Assembly: GCF_009828065.1 (NCBI RefSeq)
Contig: NZ_WTYK01000008.1
Location: 62,001 to 126,000 of the forward strand
Direction of reading: 5' to 3'
Origin: Croceibacterium soli
Lineage (GTDB): Bacteria; Pseudomonadota; Alphaproteobacteria; Sphingomonadales; Sphingomonadaceae
DNA length: 64,000 nucleotides
Part shown: one piece after another, positions 36,562 to 45,883 of the stretch
How positions within the stretch are numbered: position 1 is the stretch's first letter
How the letters are laid out: each line of letters opens with the position of its first letter
Made by a program: the position numbers and the translations under genes
Notes under the pieces: model-generated
What the model was told of the DNA's origin: nothing
The model's input: the letters and a program-made list of their open reading frames with translations, nothing else
Database searches by the model: none

Positions 36562-36817
36562 TTCGTGTTCTCCCGTCTGTTCTATGACGCGGACGGAATT
36601 GCAGCCCGTCCGTCGCCCGGCGCCCCGTTATCGCCGCCGCGGAATAGTGGCCTATCGAGGCCGACTCAATCGGCCTGAGCGGAACCGCTTCCGTGCAGGG
36701 AACTGTGTTGCGTACGTGTCACACACACCGGATCGGCACCGACCGCGGGGGCCAGGGGGGAGAAGCGTCGTTTCACCCCCTCGCCAAGCGCCTGCAACCG
36801 CCCTATTGCCCCCTGCG

Positions 36818-37978
36818 ATGACGATCGACGGCCTGCGCATCGCCCTGTTCAGCGGCAACTACAACATGACCGTGGACGGCGCGAACAAGGCGCTCAACCG
36901 GCTGGTCGAGTTCCTGCAGCGCCAGGGCGCCGTCGTGCGGGTCTATTCGCCGACGAGCGACGAACCCGCGTTCGAGCCGCAAGGTACGCTCGTTTCCGTC
37001 CCGTCGATCGCCATTCCCACCCGGGCGGAATACCGCCTGGCGCTGGGCCTTTCCGGCGAAGTTCGCCAGGACCTGGAGCGGTTCGCCCCCGATGTGCTGC
37101 ACATCGCCTCGCCCGACTTTGCCGCGCGCGCCGCGGTCCGCTGGGCGCGGCAACGCGGCACGCCGGTGCTCGCCTCCGTCCACACCCGCTTCGAAACCTA
37201 CCCGCGCTACTATAAGCTGGGCTTCCTCGAAGGCGTGCTGGAGAGCTGGATCCGCGGCCTCTACCGGCGCTGCGACGCCCTGGTCACGCCTTCGGCCGGA
37301 ATGGTCGAGATCCTGCGCCAGCAGGGCATGAACGACGATATCACGCTGTGGGAGCGCGGCGTCGACCGCGAGCTGTTCAACTCCGGACGGCGCGACAATG
37401 CCTGGCGGCGGGAGCACGGCATTGCCGATGGCGACGTGGCGATCGGATTTCTCGGCCGCCTGGTGATGGAGAAGGGACTCGACGCCTTCGCTGCGGCGAT
37501 GGCCGAGCTGCGGTGCCGCGGCGTGCCCCACAAAGTGCTGGTGATCGGCAACGGTCCGGCACGCAGCGCGTTCGAGGAACAGCTGCCGGGCGCCGCTTTC
37601 GTCGGCTTTCAACAAGGCGCCGACCTGGGCCGCGCGGTGGCGGCGATGGACGTTCTGTTCAATCCCTCCATCACGGAGACGTTCGGCAACGTGACCCTGG
37701 AGGCCATGGCCTGCGGCGTTCCGGTGGTCGCCGCGCGGGCGACCGGCAGCACGAGCCTGGTCGCCGACGGCGTGAACGGCACGCTGGTATCACCAGGCGA
37801 TATCGCCGGATTCGCCGACGCTTTGGCGCGCTACGTCGCGGACCCGGCGCAACGCGCCGCGCACGGCCGGGCCGGCGAGGAGAAGAGCCGCGCCTATTCC
37901 TGGGACGCGATCAACCAGGCCGTGGCCGACACTTACCGGCGGTTGATCGAGGCGCGGAAAGCCCGCGCCTCAGCGTAG
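36818..37978 (+). CDS. Glycosyltransferase family 4 protein
   Basis: 386 residues from the ATG at 36818; the open frame upstream is not protein-like. GT-B fold: N-terminal LFSGNYNMTVDGANKALNRL, C-terminal half with GFLGRLVMEKGLDAF, and the E-x7-E motif in ITETFGNVTLEAMACGVPVV. Retaining transfer from a nucleotide-sugar, possibly to a glycolipid or mannosyl acceptor. The 3' end overlaps the next gene by 9 bp, converging. Confidence 0.93.
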   Translation: MTIDGLRIALFSGNYNMTVDGANKALNRLVEFLQRQGAVVRVYSPTSDEPAFEPQGTLVSVPSIAIPTRAEYRLALGLSGEVRQDLERFAPDVLHIASPDFAARAAVRWARQRGTPVLASVHTRFETYPRYYKLGFLEGVLESWIRGLYRRCDALVTPSAGMVEILRQQGMNDDITLWERGVDRELFNSGRRDNAWRREHGIADGDVAIGFLGRLVMEKGLDAFAAAMAELRCRGVPHKVLVIGNGPARSAFEEQLPGAAFVGFQQGADLGRAVAAMDVLFNPSITETFGNVTLEAMACGVPVVAARATGSTSLVADGVNGTLVSPGDIAGFADALARYVADPAQRAAHGRAGEEKSRAYSWDAINQAVADTYRRLIEARKARASA

Positions 37979-38437
37979 CACGCCGAGGGCGGTCATCCGC
38001 TTCGCGTACCAGATCAGCAGAAGTATGACCGCGAGGATCAGCAGGGTGAAGCTGACCGCGACCGCCGAAGTGGTCGCCCCCGGCAGCGGGTTCATGAACT
38101 GGTAGCCCATCCCCGCCAGCATCCCCACCAGCGACACCACGAAGGCATGGAAGGCGAAGCGGCTGCGCAGCAGCAGCAGGACGGAACCGGCAACCGCTCC
38201 CCACACGCCCAGGGCCCAGGCGGTGTCGGCCCATAGCGGGAAGCTCTGGAAATATGCGACCGCCGTATCGGCGTCATAGCCGAAGGGTTCGGTCATGGAG
38301 GCGATGTATTCCCGATTGCCGAGCTGGCTCTGGATATAGTCGTATCCGCCGAAGCCGTGCCAGCAGAGCGACACGAGACCGATGACCCAGAGATGCCAGG
38401 GAACGCTTGCCCGTTCGGGCGCAACAGTGGCGTTCAT
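37970..38437 (-). CDS. Conserved four-helix membrane protein, unknown
   Basis: 155 residues. Segments near 13-30, 65-90, 96-112 and 120-145; one motif GGYDYIQSQLGNREYIASMT sits between the first two in the periplasm. No domain recognised. Common in proteobacteria as a hypothetical sugar-exporter-like protein. Confidence 0.75.
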   Translation of the reverse strand: MNATVAPERASVPWHLWVIGLVSLCWHGFGGYDYIQSQLGNREYIASMTEPFGYDADTAVAYFQSFPLWADTAWALGVWGAVAGSVLLLLRSRFAFHAFVVSLVGMLAGMGYQFMNPLPGATTSAVAVSFTLLILAVILLLIWYAKRMTALGVLR

Positions 38438-38514
38438 GAGTTTCTCCCCTCATGCGCGACCCGGGGGCGAGAATACCACGCGATCGCGGCAAAGGGAACT
38501 CGCCTACCTCTTGC

Positions 38515-38606
38515 TCGTCACCCTGAACTTGTTTCAGGGTCCATCTCTCCTCAGGCACCGTCGGCGCGGGGGGAGAGATGGATGCTGAAACGAGTTCAGC
38601 ATGACG
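38515..38606. repeat. Compound inverted repeat before rarA
   Basis: ACCCTGAACTTGTTTCAGGG plus CCATCTCTCC, then the mirror GGAGAGATGGATGCTGAAAC. Related to the palindromes at 10698 and 10785. The rest of 38438-38702 shows no gene. Confidence 0.75.
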
Positions 38607-38702
38607 GTCTTGGCGGGGACCTCAATTCTGCCCCTCACCGACGGAATGCCCGGATCACAAGAGGCTCGCGCGGCGCGGCGCCAGCGCCTATCTCCTGCGG
38701 CG

Positions 38703-40019
38703 ATGGCTGACTTGTTCGCAGACGACCTCCCTCCCGCAGCGCCGGAAGACGTGGCGCGGGAGGACGCACCGCTGGCCGACCGCCTGCGCCCGCGCTCGCT
38801 CGACGAGGTGATCGGGCAGGACCACCTGACCGGACCGCAAGGGGCGATCGGGCGAATGGTGGCGGCCGGTAAGCTTTCCAGCATGATCCTGTGGGGCCCG
38901 CCCGGCACCGGCAAGACCAGCATGGCCCGCCTGCTCGCGGATGCCGTGGGAATGCGCTTCGTGGCGATCAGCGCGGTGTTCTCCGGCGTCGCCGACCTCA
39001 AGAAGGCCTTCGCTGAGGCGGAGAGGATGCGCGCCGCAGGGCAGCGCACGCTGCTGTTCGTGGACGAGATCCACCGCTTCAACCGCGCCCAGCAGGACGG
39101 CTTCCTGCCTTATGTCGAGCGCGGGACGGTCACCCTGGTCGGCGCCACGACCGAGAACCCGAGCTTCGAGCTCAACGCCGCGCTGCTGAGCCGCGCGCAA
39201 GTGCTGATCCTCCACCGGCTCGACGCCGAAGCGCTCGGGCAGCTGCTGGCGCGGGCCGAGGCCCTGGAAGGACCCCTCCCCCTCACGCCCGAGGCGCGCG
39301 AGGCGCTGATCGCCAGCGCCGACGGCGACGGGCGCTTCCTCCTGAACCAGGCCGAAACGCTCTACTCCGCGCAGATTCCTGAGCCGCTCGGCCCGGCCGA
39401 GCTCGGCGCGTTCCTGCAGCGCCGCGTCGCCGTCTACGACAAGGACCGCGAGGGCCATTACAACATCATCAGCGCCTTCCACAAAGCGCTGCGCGGCTCC
39501 GATCCGCAGGCGACGCTGTACTACGTCGCGCGGATGCTGGTCGCCGGGGAGGAGCCGCTGTTCGTCCTGCGCCGGCTGACGCGCGCGGCGGTCGAGGACA
39601 TCGGCCTGGCCGACCCTCAGGCGCTCGCCCAGTGCATTGCGGCCAAGGAAGCCTATCAGTTCCTCGGCAGCCCCGAAGGCGAGCTGGCGATCGTCCAGGC
39701 CTGCCTCTACTGCGCCACCGCGCCCAAATCGAATGCCGCCTACAAGGCGCAGAAGGCCGCGTGGAAAAGCGCCCGGGAAACCGGCAGCCTGATGCCGCCG
39801 CAGAACATCCTCAACGCCCCGACCAAGCTGATGAAGGACATCGGCTACGGCAAAGGCTATGCCTACGACCACGATGCGGAGGAAGGCTTCTCGGGCGCCA
39901 ATTACTGGCCCGAGGAGATGGAGCCGCAGACCTATTACGAGCCGGTCGAGCGCGGTTTCGAGCGGCAGGTGAAGGAGCGCATCGCCTACTGGAACAAGCT
40001 GCGCGAGCAACGTGGCTGA
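38703..40019 (+). CDS. rarA: Replication-associated recombination protein A (RarA/MgsA)
   Basis: 438 residues from the ATG at 38703. AAA+ clamp-loader-like ATPase acting at stalled forks. Opening RLRPRSLDEVIGQDHL, Walker A GPPGTGKTSMARLLA (about residue 68), Walker B LLFVDEIHRFNRAQQD, sensor ATTENPSFELNAALLSR, and C-terminal tetramerisation region with LPPQNILNAPTKLMKDIGYG. The 3' end overlaps the next gene by 8 bp. Confidence 0.96.
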   Translation: MADLFADDLPPAAPEDVAREDAPLADRLRPRSLDEVIGQDHLTGPQGAIGRMVAAGKLSSMILWGPPGTGKTSMARLLADAVGMRFVAISAVFSGVADLKKAFAEAERMRAAGQRTLLFVDEIHRFNRAQQDGFLPYVERGTVTLVGATTENPSFELNAALLSRAQVLILHRLDAEALGQLLARAEALEGPLPLTPEAREALIASADGDGRFLLNQAETLYSAQIPEPLGPAELGAFLQRRVAVYDKDREGHYNIISAFHKALRGSDPQATLYYVARMLVAGEEPLFVLRRLTRAAVEDIGLADPQALAQCIAAKEAYQFLGSPEGELAIVQACLYCATAPKSNAAYKAQKAAWKSARETGSLMPPQNILNAPTKLMKDIGYGKGYAYDHDAEEGFSGANYWPEEMEPQTYYEPVERGFERQVKERIAYWNKLREQRG

Positions 40020-40896
40020 CCGCTTCGCGCACTTCGCGGCGATCGACTGGTCGGGCGCCGTGGGGGAGCGGCACAAGGGCATCGCGGTAGCGATCTGCGA
40101 GGCCGGCGGCGACGCGCCGCGGCTGGTGCGGCCGGGCCACCGCTGGTCGCGCCCGGAGGTGCTCGAGTGGCTGCTCCAGGAGATGCCCGCGGGCACGCTC
40201 GCCGGCCTCGACCTCGGCGCCTCGCTGCCGTTCGCCGACTGCGGCGCGTTCTTCCCGGGCTGGGCCGACAGCCCGCCCGATGCGCGTTCCCTCTGGGCCT
40301 TGGTCGAGGAGATCTGCCGCGACGACCCGCACCTGGCCGCGTCGAGCTTCGTCGATCACGAGCAGGCGAGCCGCTACTTCCGCCGCCACGGGGGGCGCGA
40401 AGGGGCCTTGTTCCACCACCGGGACGCCGCCCACCGGCAGGGCCGCTTCCGCGTGACCGAACAGGCGCAGGCGGCGATGGGCTGCAAGCCTTACTCCAAC
40501 TTCAACCTCGTCGGCGCGGCGCAAGTCGGCAAGTCGAGCCTCACCGGCATGCGCGTGCTCCACCGGCTGGCCGGGCAGGTGGCGATCTGGCCGTTCGATC
40601 CCGTGCCGCCGCGCGGTCCCGTGGTGGTCGAGATCTACACCGCGATCGCCGCCATGGCCGGTGGCCGCACCGCGGCCCGCAGCAAGATGAACTCCTACGC
40701 CGACTTGAACGAAGCCCTCGCCGTCCTCGGCTCGCCCCCCGTGCGCGAAACAGGCCCGCTGGACGACCACAGCGCCGACGCCCTCCTCGCCGCCGCCTGG
40801 CTCCGCACCGCCGCCCCGCGCGAGGAATTGTGGCGCCCGAACGCCCTCACCCCCCAAATCGCCCGCACCGAGGGCTGGACCTTCGGCGCCGCATAG
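40012..40896 (+). CDS. RNase-H-fold (DUF429-like) predicted nuclease
   Basis: 294 residues with a GTG start overlapping rarA. Possible metal residues: Asp in HFAAIDWSGAVG (first strand), LAGLDLGASLPF, VVVEIYTAIAA and the C-terminal DDHSADALLAAAWL, which together look like the acidic set of an RNase-H-like nuclease. Coupling to rarA suggests DNA repair. The fold is inferred, not proven. Confidence 0.6.
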   Translation: MADRFAHFAAIDWSGAVGERHKGIAVAICEAGGDAPRLVRPGHRWSRPEVLEWLLQEMPAGTLAGLDLGASLPFADCGAFFPGWADSPPDARSLWALVEEICRDDPHLAASSFVDHEQASRYFRRHGGREGALFHHRDAAHRQGRFRVTEQAQAAMGCKPYSNFNLVGAAQVGKSSLTGMRVLHRLAGQVAIWPFDPVPPRGPVVVEIYTAIAAMAGGRTAARSKMNSYADLNEALAVLGSPPVRETGPLDDHSADALLAAAWLRTAAPREELWRPNALTPQIARTEGWTFGAA

Positions 40897-40913
40897 CGCA
40901 AAGGCGCAACGAT

Positions 40914-40989
<76 letters not shown>

Positions 40990-41089
40990 TTTTTCAATGA
41001 CTTAGACGGCATATTTGAGAACCGCCTTCTGGCGGGGCACCAATGGGGGATCAGAGGGGGTGCGGCCACTTTCGCCCGCCGCCCGCGGT

Positions 41090-41315
41090 CCCGCAGCAGG
41101 TTCGCGGCGACCTGGAAGACGTAGGCCTCGGCCGATCGCAAGCTGACGTCGGACTTGCCGGCGATGCGGATGAAGACCTCCTGGGTGAGATCCTCGGCCT
41201 CGCTGTGGCTCTGGCTGCGCCGGGGGAAGAACGCCATGAGCGCAGGGCGAAACTCCCTGTGGAACTGTGCAAGCGGGTCTGCCTCTGCCTTCCTCATGAT
41301 CGCGCGTGCTCTCAT
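41090..41315 (-). pseudogene. Truncated ECF sigma factor (FecI type)
   Basis: The N-terminal half reads LAQFHREFRPALMAFFPRRS, then AEDLTQEVFIRIAGK and AEAYVFQVAANLLRDRGRRA, which are sigma region 2. The similarity stops about 100 bp before tRNA-Thr; region 4 is missing and the frame runs on into antisense of the tRNA. No FecR is nearby. A 3' deletion next to a tRNA is typical of an insertion or excision scar. Confidence 0.75.
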
Positions 41316-41497
41316 TCGGCGAATTCACAGGTAAGACGCGGGAGCCCCCGTCTTCCTCACACCGAACATAGCATGGCGGCGACGATCCTGCGCCCCGGCT
41401 ACCGAGCGGGCCGCGGAAGCAGCCTCCTGGGAACCGCCGGAAAGAGGATCGTCGTCCGAGCCCTTCGGGCGGCCGATTGGCTGCGCCCCCCGCGTAC

Positions 41498-42613
41498 CTA
41501 CTGCAACGTGCTGGGCCGCGGAGCGCCGGGGACGAAGGAGATCGTGAAGCAGGCTCCCGAGCCGTCCGGCCTGGGGCCGGCCCGGAGATCGCCCCCAAGC
41601 TCGCTGACCAGCACGCTGACCACGCGCATGCCGAGGCTGGCCCTTGCCTCGGCCAGGCTGAAATCGGCCGGCAGGCCTTTCCCGCCATCGCAAACGCTCA
41701 GCCGGTGAACACCGCCGTTCACCGAATAGCCGACTTCGATGGTCCCACCGCCGTGCTTCGCGGCATTGGTCACCAGTTCGTTTACGAGCAGACCGATCGG
41801 CTGGATCGCGGTGGTCGGCACGTCGCCCTCGTCCCCCTGGACGGAGATTGGCTGCCCCAGCACTTGCTCGAGATCTGAACAGAGCTTCCGCAGGAAGGCG
41901 ATGCAGGAGGTCACGTCGGCGCCTTCGAACGTATAGTGCCTATGCACCTGCGCAACGGCAGCAACTCGATTGGCCGCCAACCGCAAGTGATGGGCTGCTT
42001 CTCCCACGTCGGCCGATCGGCTCTGCATGGAAAGCAAGGAAGAGACGAACTGAAGGCTGTTCATCACACGATGATCGATCTCCTTCGCCAAGAGCTCGGC
42101 CTTGGAAACTGCCCGCCGAGCGGCAAGTCTCATCTCCATCTGGTCCAGCACCACCGAGGCAAGGTCCTTCAGATCCTCGATCTGCGCGTCATCGATCGGC
42201 CTGGGCTCCTTGTCGATGACGCACAAGGTCCCGAGGTTGTGACCATCGGCCGTCGTGAGGGGCACGCCTGCGTAGAAGCGCAGACCGAACTCCCCTGCAA
42301 CAAGCGGGTTGGCCAGCGATCGAGGATCGACGCTCGCGTCGGTCAGGACATAAGGGTCGTCAGCCAGAATGGCCGAGGCGCAGAGCCCCGGATCTCGCCC
42401 AATCTGTTCAACCGGCACTCCGTGGCGCGACTTGAACCAGATGCGATCCTCGTCGACGATGCTGATGATGGAAATGGGAACGCCGAAGCGTCTCGCCGCA
42501 AGGGCTGTGATACGGTCGAAAGCGCCGTCTGGCGGCGTGTCCAGGATGTCATAGCGGCGCACGGCGGCGATGCGCTCTGACTCGCTCGCAGGGATGATTG
42601 TGGCGTCGCGCAT
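41498..42613 (-). CDS. GAF / HisKA_2 sensor histidine kinase
   Basis: 371 residues. N-terminal GAF domain (about 20-165, DTPPDGAFDRITALAARRFG, LGTLCVIDKEPRP), then the HisKA_2 block with the phosphoacceptor in LLAKEIDHRVMNSLQFVSSL (about residue 180), then an ATPase domain with LVNELVTNAAKHGGG and a degraded G-box. No membrane segment. An orphan kinase; no response regulator is adjacent. Typical of the alphaproteobacterial light/general-stress group. Confidence 0.92.
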   Translation of the reverse strand: MRDATIIPASESERIAAVRRYDILDTPPDGAFDRITALAARRFGVPISIISIVDEDRIWFKSRHGVPVEQIGRDPGLCASAILADDPYVLTDASVDPRSLANPLVAGEFGLRFYAGVPLTTADGHNLGTLCVIDKEPRPIDDAQIEDLKDLASVVLDQMEMRLAARRAVSKAELLAKEIDHRVMNSLQFVSSLLSMQSRSADVGEAAHHLRLAANRVAAVAQVHRHYTFEGADVTSCIAFLRKLCSDLEQVLGQPISVQGDEGDVPTTAIQPIGLLVNELVTNAAKHGGGTIEVGYSVNGGVHRLSVCDGGKGLPADFSLAEARASLGMRVVSVLVSELGGDLRAGPRPDGSGACFTISFVPGAPRPSTLQ

Positions 42614-43396
42614 GCGCTTGAATCTCCGGGCTTAAGCTGGATGGATGCTCCTTCTGAACATGGCACGCTCGGTCATGCAATCTTTCTTCGCGAGATTTGG
42701 CCGGTCCGGGAGGCCTCATTGCGGTTCGGCTCCGCAAACATTGTGAAACCCCAACTGCCGGACATTTGCAGCGGCACCGTTCCCCGGGCAGCCTCGTTCC
42801 CGCTGTTCAGCGAACCTGGCTACGTCGGGCGGGAAGCGGCCGCGGATGGAGGACTTCTCCGCTGGCGGGCATGCCGGTGCTTTTAGGTCCGTTCCGCAGC
42901 ACTCTCGGACGAGGCGTCAACCGAATCTGTCGCGGGAACTGGCGCCAGCCTCCGCAAGCTGTTGCAGAGGCGACCAAAGCCATCGCAGCTTCCTCTTGCG
43001 AGGTAATCCCAACCCCTTCCCTCGGAATCATCGAAGGCCGGTCGAGAGCTAGCCGAAGCTGACAGGCGCTACCCCCGTTGCGCCGTTGCGATCATCGGAG
43101 GGAGAGCGGATGTTCGGGTGCCAGGCCGGGCGAAGGACCAGGCGCGCATACTGCAAGGCCGAGGCTGGATCACAGTATCGGCGCGCCTCGCTTCCCGCAC
43201 GGCCAAGGTGAGTTGTTATCCAGGATAAGAAGGCACCTGTCCCGGAGCTATCGAGCGCAAGCGGGCACGGCTGAGGCGGCCTGAACGAAGACGCTGACGG
43301 GCAACCGCCAGCAGCGGCACTGACCGCCGAACTCTTGAGGATACAGGATCGCTCATCGCTCCTCTCCAGGCTGAATGCGATGCGCAGGAGGTTCAG
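42614..43396. other. 780-bp stretch without a recognisable gene
   Basis: Several short open frames exist on both strands but none has a convincing start, ribosome site or protein-like composition. It may hold decayed sequence of the tRNA-Thr-associated region. Confidence 0.5.
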
Positions 43397-44182
43397 ATGG
43401 AAGAGCGGCCCCTCGGCAAGGCAGAGCAGCCACAAACAGTGTTCGACTGGCAGCGCCTCCACGCCTCCGAGATCGCGCTTATCGCCAGCGCCATGAAGAC
43501 GCACGGGTGTGCCGTGCTGGACAAGCTCGTGACGGACGAGGATGTTCGCCATGCCTCCGAACTCGCGGAACGGCTGGTCGTCGAAAACGGCAACGAATCG
43601 GTCCTCAAGGGAGGACAGAACGGCCTTTCGGGATACCTGCTATCGGAGCTTCACAGCGATCTGGACCCCTTCCTGCGGGAACTGTTCGAGGCGATCCTGG
43701 GCCGGCCCGGGGCGCCAACCCGCATCCGGCAGTCGTCACGGTTCCTGGCCGGCGCATCCCACAACAAGCTTGCGGGATACTATCACTTCGACAGTTACGT
43801 GATCAGCCTGATCGTCCCGATCCTGATGCCGGCCGACGGCCTGGGAGGCGAGTTCGTCCTGTTGCCCAATGCCCGCCCACTGCATCAGCCCTACATCGTC
43901 AGCGCCGTTCAGAAGGCGCTCTGCGACACGCGCTTCATGCAGAAGAGGCTGGCCTCCGCAGTCCACGATGGCCGAACCGCCCATCTGCCGATGAGAACCG
44001 GCCAAGGCTACCTCTTCATCGGCCACACCTCGCTCCATTCGAACGCGCGATGCATCGGCGAACAGCGCCGCTTCACTGTGATTTTCCATTACGGCGACCC
44101 GCACGAGGGCAGCAGGCTGCGTCAACTGGGCACGCTGATGAGCCGGCGCTATCACGCAGTGATGAATTCGCTGAGGCTCTGA
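43397..44182 (+). CDS. 2-oxoglutarate/Fe(II)-dependent oxygenase-like protein
   Basis: 261 residues. Possible iron site: YYHFDSYVISLIVPILMP (H-x-D) and a distal His in GHTSLHSNARCIG, followed by EQRRFTVIFHYGDP with the Arg that would grip 2-oxoglutarate. The cupin-like LGGEFVLLPNARPL stretch lies between. It might act on a small molecule or peptide; the neighbours (orphan kinase, NhaA) do not show which. Confidence 0.65.
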   Translation: MEERPLGKAEQPQTVFDWQRLHASEIALIASAMKTHGCAVLDKLVTDEDVRHASELAERLVVENGNESVLKGGQNGLSGYLLSELHSDLDPFLRELFEAILGRPGAPTRIRQSSRFLAGASHNKLAGYYHFDSYVISLIVPILMPADGLGGEFVLLPNARPLHQPYIVSAVQKALCDTRFMQKRLASAVHDGRTAHLPMRTGQGYLFIGHTSLHSNARCIGEQRRFTVIFHYGDPHEGSRLRQLGTLMSRRYHAVMNSLRL

Positions 44183-44220
44183 CTCTCCTGCCGGCAGACC
44201 GCGGCTGCAGACGCTCGAAG

Positions 44221-45441
44221 TCACGTCTGATCGAGTTGCGGCTCCTCCGGGAAATTCTCTCCGAAGATCTCGTCCGCCTCGTCCTGGTCGGAGACAGCCG
44301 AGACGCGTGCAGGCGCCAGGCGCAAGACGATGATCGCCGCCGCAATGGCGAGCACTGATCCTGCCAGCGTACCTATCTTCGCGGCATCGACGAGGGCACT
44401 GTCATCGAAGGCCAGATCGCCGATGAACAGGCTCATCGTGAAGCCGATGCCGCATAGCAGCGCTGCGGCATACATGTGCCACCAGCCCAGCTCCGCCGGC
44501 TTGCGGGCAAAGCCAGTCCGGTGCGCGAGCCACACTGCTCCCAGCACACCGAGCTGCTTCCCGAGGAAAAGCCCCGAAGCGATGGCAAGCGGCAGGGTGG
44601 AGAACAGCGAGTTTCCGCTGCCTATCGTAACACCGGCACTTGCGAAGCCGAACAGCGGCACCACACCGAACATCACGAGCGGGTGGATCTTGTGCTCCAG
44701 CTTCTTGAGGGGGCTGTGGGCTTGGCCCTGGCCAAGCGGAACAGTGAGGGCCGCCAGGACGCCCGCTATCGTTGCGTGAACTCCGGACTGGTAGACCGCC
44801 AGCCAGAGCAAAACGAAGCCGACGAGATATGGCCACAGTTTGCACACCCCAGCCCTGTTCAGGCCGAACATCGCCCCGAGGATGAGCGCGCTCGCGAGAA
44901 GGGCAACGAGGTCCAGCTCGGCTGTGTAGAACACTGCGATGATCGCAACCGCACCGATGTCATCGATGATCGCTATCGTGACGAGGAGCAGCTTGATCGA
45001 TGCGGGAGCCCTGCTTCCGATCAGGGCCAGTACACCCAGCGCGAAAGCGATATCCGTGGCTGCCGGGATAGCCCAGCCGTTGGTCAAAGCCGCGTCGGAG
45101 CCGGCGATCAGGAGATAGACCAAGGCCGGGACCGCCATGCCGCCGACAGCGGCAACCATCGGCAAGCGGCGCGCCGACGCCGTCGCGAGTTGCCCGTCGA
45201 ACCACTCCCGCTTCACCTCCAGGCCGACCAGCAGGAAAAACACCGCCATCAGAGCGTCCGCTATCCAGTAGTGGACGGTCAGTGGGCCCAGCTTCGCGTG
45301 GAGAATGGCGTGGTACGTTTCTCCGACCGGCGTGTTCGCCAGAACCAGCGCGAGGCCGGCCGCCGCGATCAGGAGGAGGCCCGCGTTCCGCTCGTGCGAA
45401 GCGATGTTTTCACTGGCTATGGCTGTGCCCTTTCCTGGCAA
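44221..45441 (-). CDS. nhaA: Na+/H+ antiporter NhaA
   Basis: 406 residues, about 12 helices. Core ion residues are visible: PAATDIAFALGVLAL (Asp equivalent to E. coli 133) and VTIAIIDDIGAVAIIAVFY (the Asp pair equivalent to 163/164). Also the LEVKREWFDGQL loop and CGIGFTMSLFIGDLAF. Exports sodium at alkaline pH. Standing near NhaP and ectoine genes, it points to a salt/alkali region. Confidence 0.97.
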   Translation of the reverse strand: MPGKGTAIASENIASHERNAGLLLIAAAGLALVLANTPVGETYHAILHAKLGPLTVHYWIADALMAVFFLLVGLEVKREWFDGQLATASARRLPMVAAVGGMAVPALVYLLIAGSDAALTNGWAIPAATDIAFALGVLALIGSRAPASIKLLLVTIAIIDDIGAVAIIAVFYTAELDLVALLASALILGAMFGLNRAGVCKLWPYLVGFVLLWLAVYQSGVHATIAGVLAALTVPLGQGQAHSPLKKLEHKIHPLVMFGVVPLFGFASAGVTIGSGNSLFSTLPLAIASGLFLGKQLGVLGAVWLAHRTGFARKPAELGWWHMYAAALLCGIGFTMSLFIGDLAFDDSALVDAAKIGTLAGSVLAIAAAIIVLRLAPARVSAVSDQDEADEIFGENFPEEPQLDQT

Positions 45442-45483
45442 CGCTATTACTCGGCCCGATCGTACGCAGCGAAGCCAGGCTTC

Positions 45484-45633
45484 TCACTTCCTCCAGAGAC
45501 GCCAAAAAATGCCACTTTCGTCTTCCATGGGTCTAATCGGCCCATGCTTCATCAGGCGAAGGTTCGCATCGCTGTACGGCCGCGGAACGGACCAGGCGTC
45601 AGGGCGACTACTGCGGAAGCATCCAGGCGACAT
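45484..45633 (-). CDS. Possible small protein upstream of nhaA (49 aa)
   Basis: ATG at 45633 with GGAG seven bases before. Contains VPRPYSDANLRLMKHGPIRP and ends SGIFWRLWRK; this type of small protein with a PYSDANLRLMK core seems familiar but has no known role. Same strand as nhaA, 42 bp upstream. The surrounding 45442-45883 has nothing else I can support. Confidence 0.4.
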   Translation of the reverse strand: MSPGCFRSSRPDAWSVPRPYSDANLRLMKHGPIRPMEDESGIFWRLWRK

Positions 45634-45883
45634 TGCAATCTCCGTTCTCTGCGGTGAACCGTTGCTAGTATAAGACCAGCTGAAATCTGAACGCTCGATT
45701 ACTGGGCCGGTTCCACATCTCGAGCAAGTTCGCGAGATGCGTCGCGAGCGATATGTCAGAAGGACAGAAACGCGCAGTCGGGAAAGCCGCAAAAGCCGCT
45801 CGATCAGCCTTCGTTCACGATGCAAACTGGAGTAAGCTACCGATCTGCGGATCCTTCGCGGGACCGAATGGTGGAGAGATGCT

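Noticed and set aside
33631-36678. 1015-codon plus-strand frame opposite the TonB receptor
   Set aside because: Shadow frame; the receptor on the minus strand has a signal peptide, plug and barrel end.
41002-41688. Possible coding frame in and upstream of the truncated sigma
   Set aside because: Composition is shadow-like; the true similarity is in the other frame and ends at the deletion.
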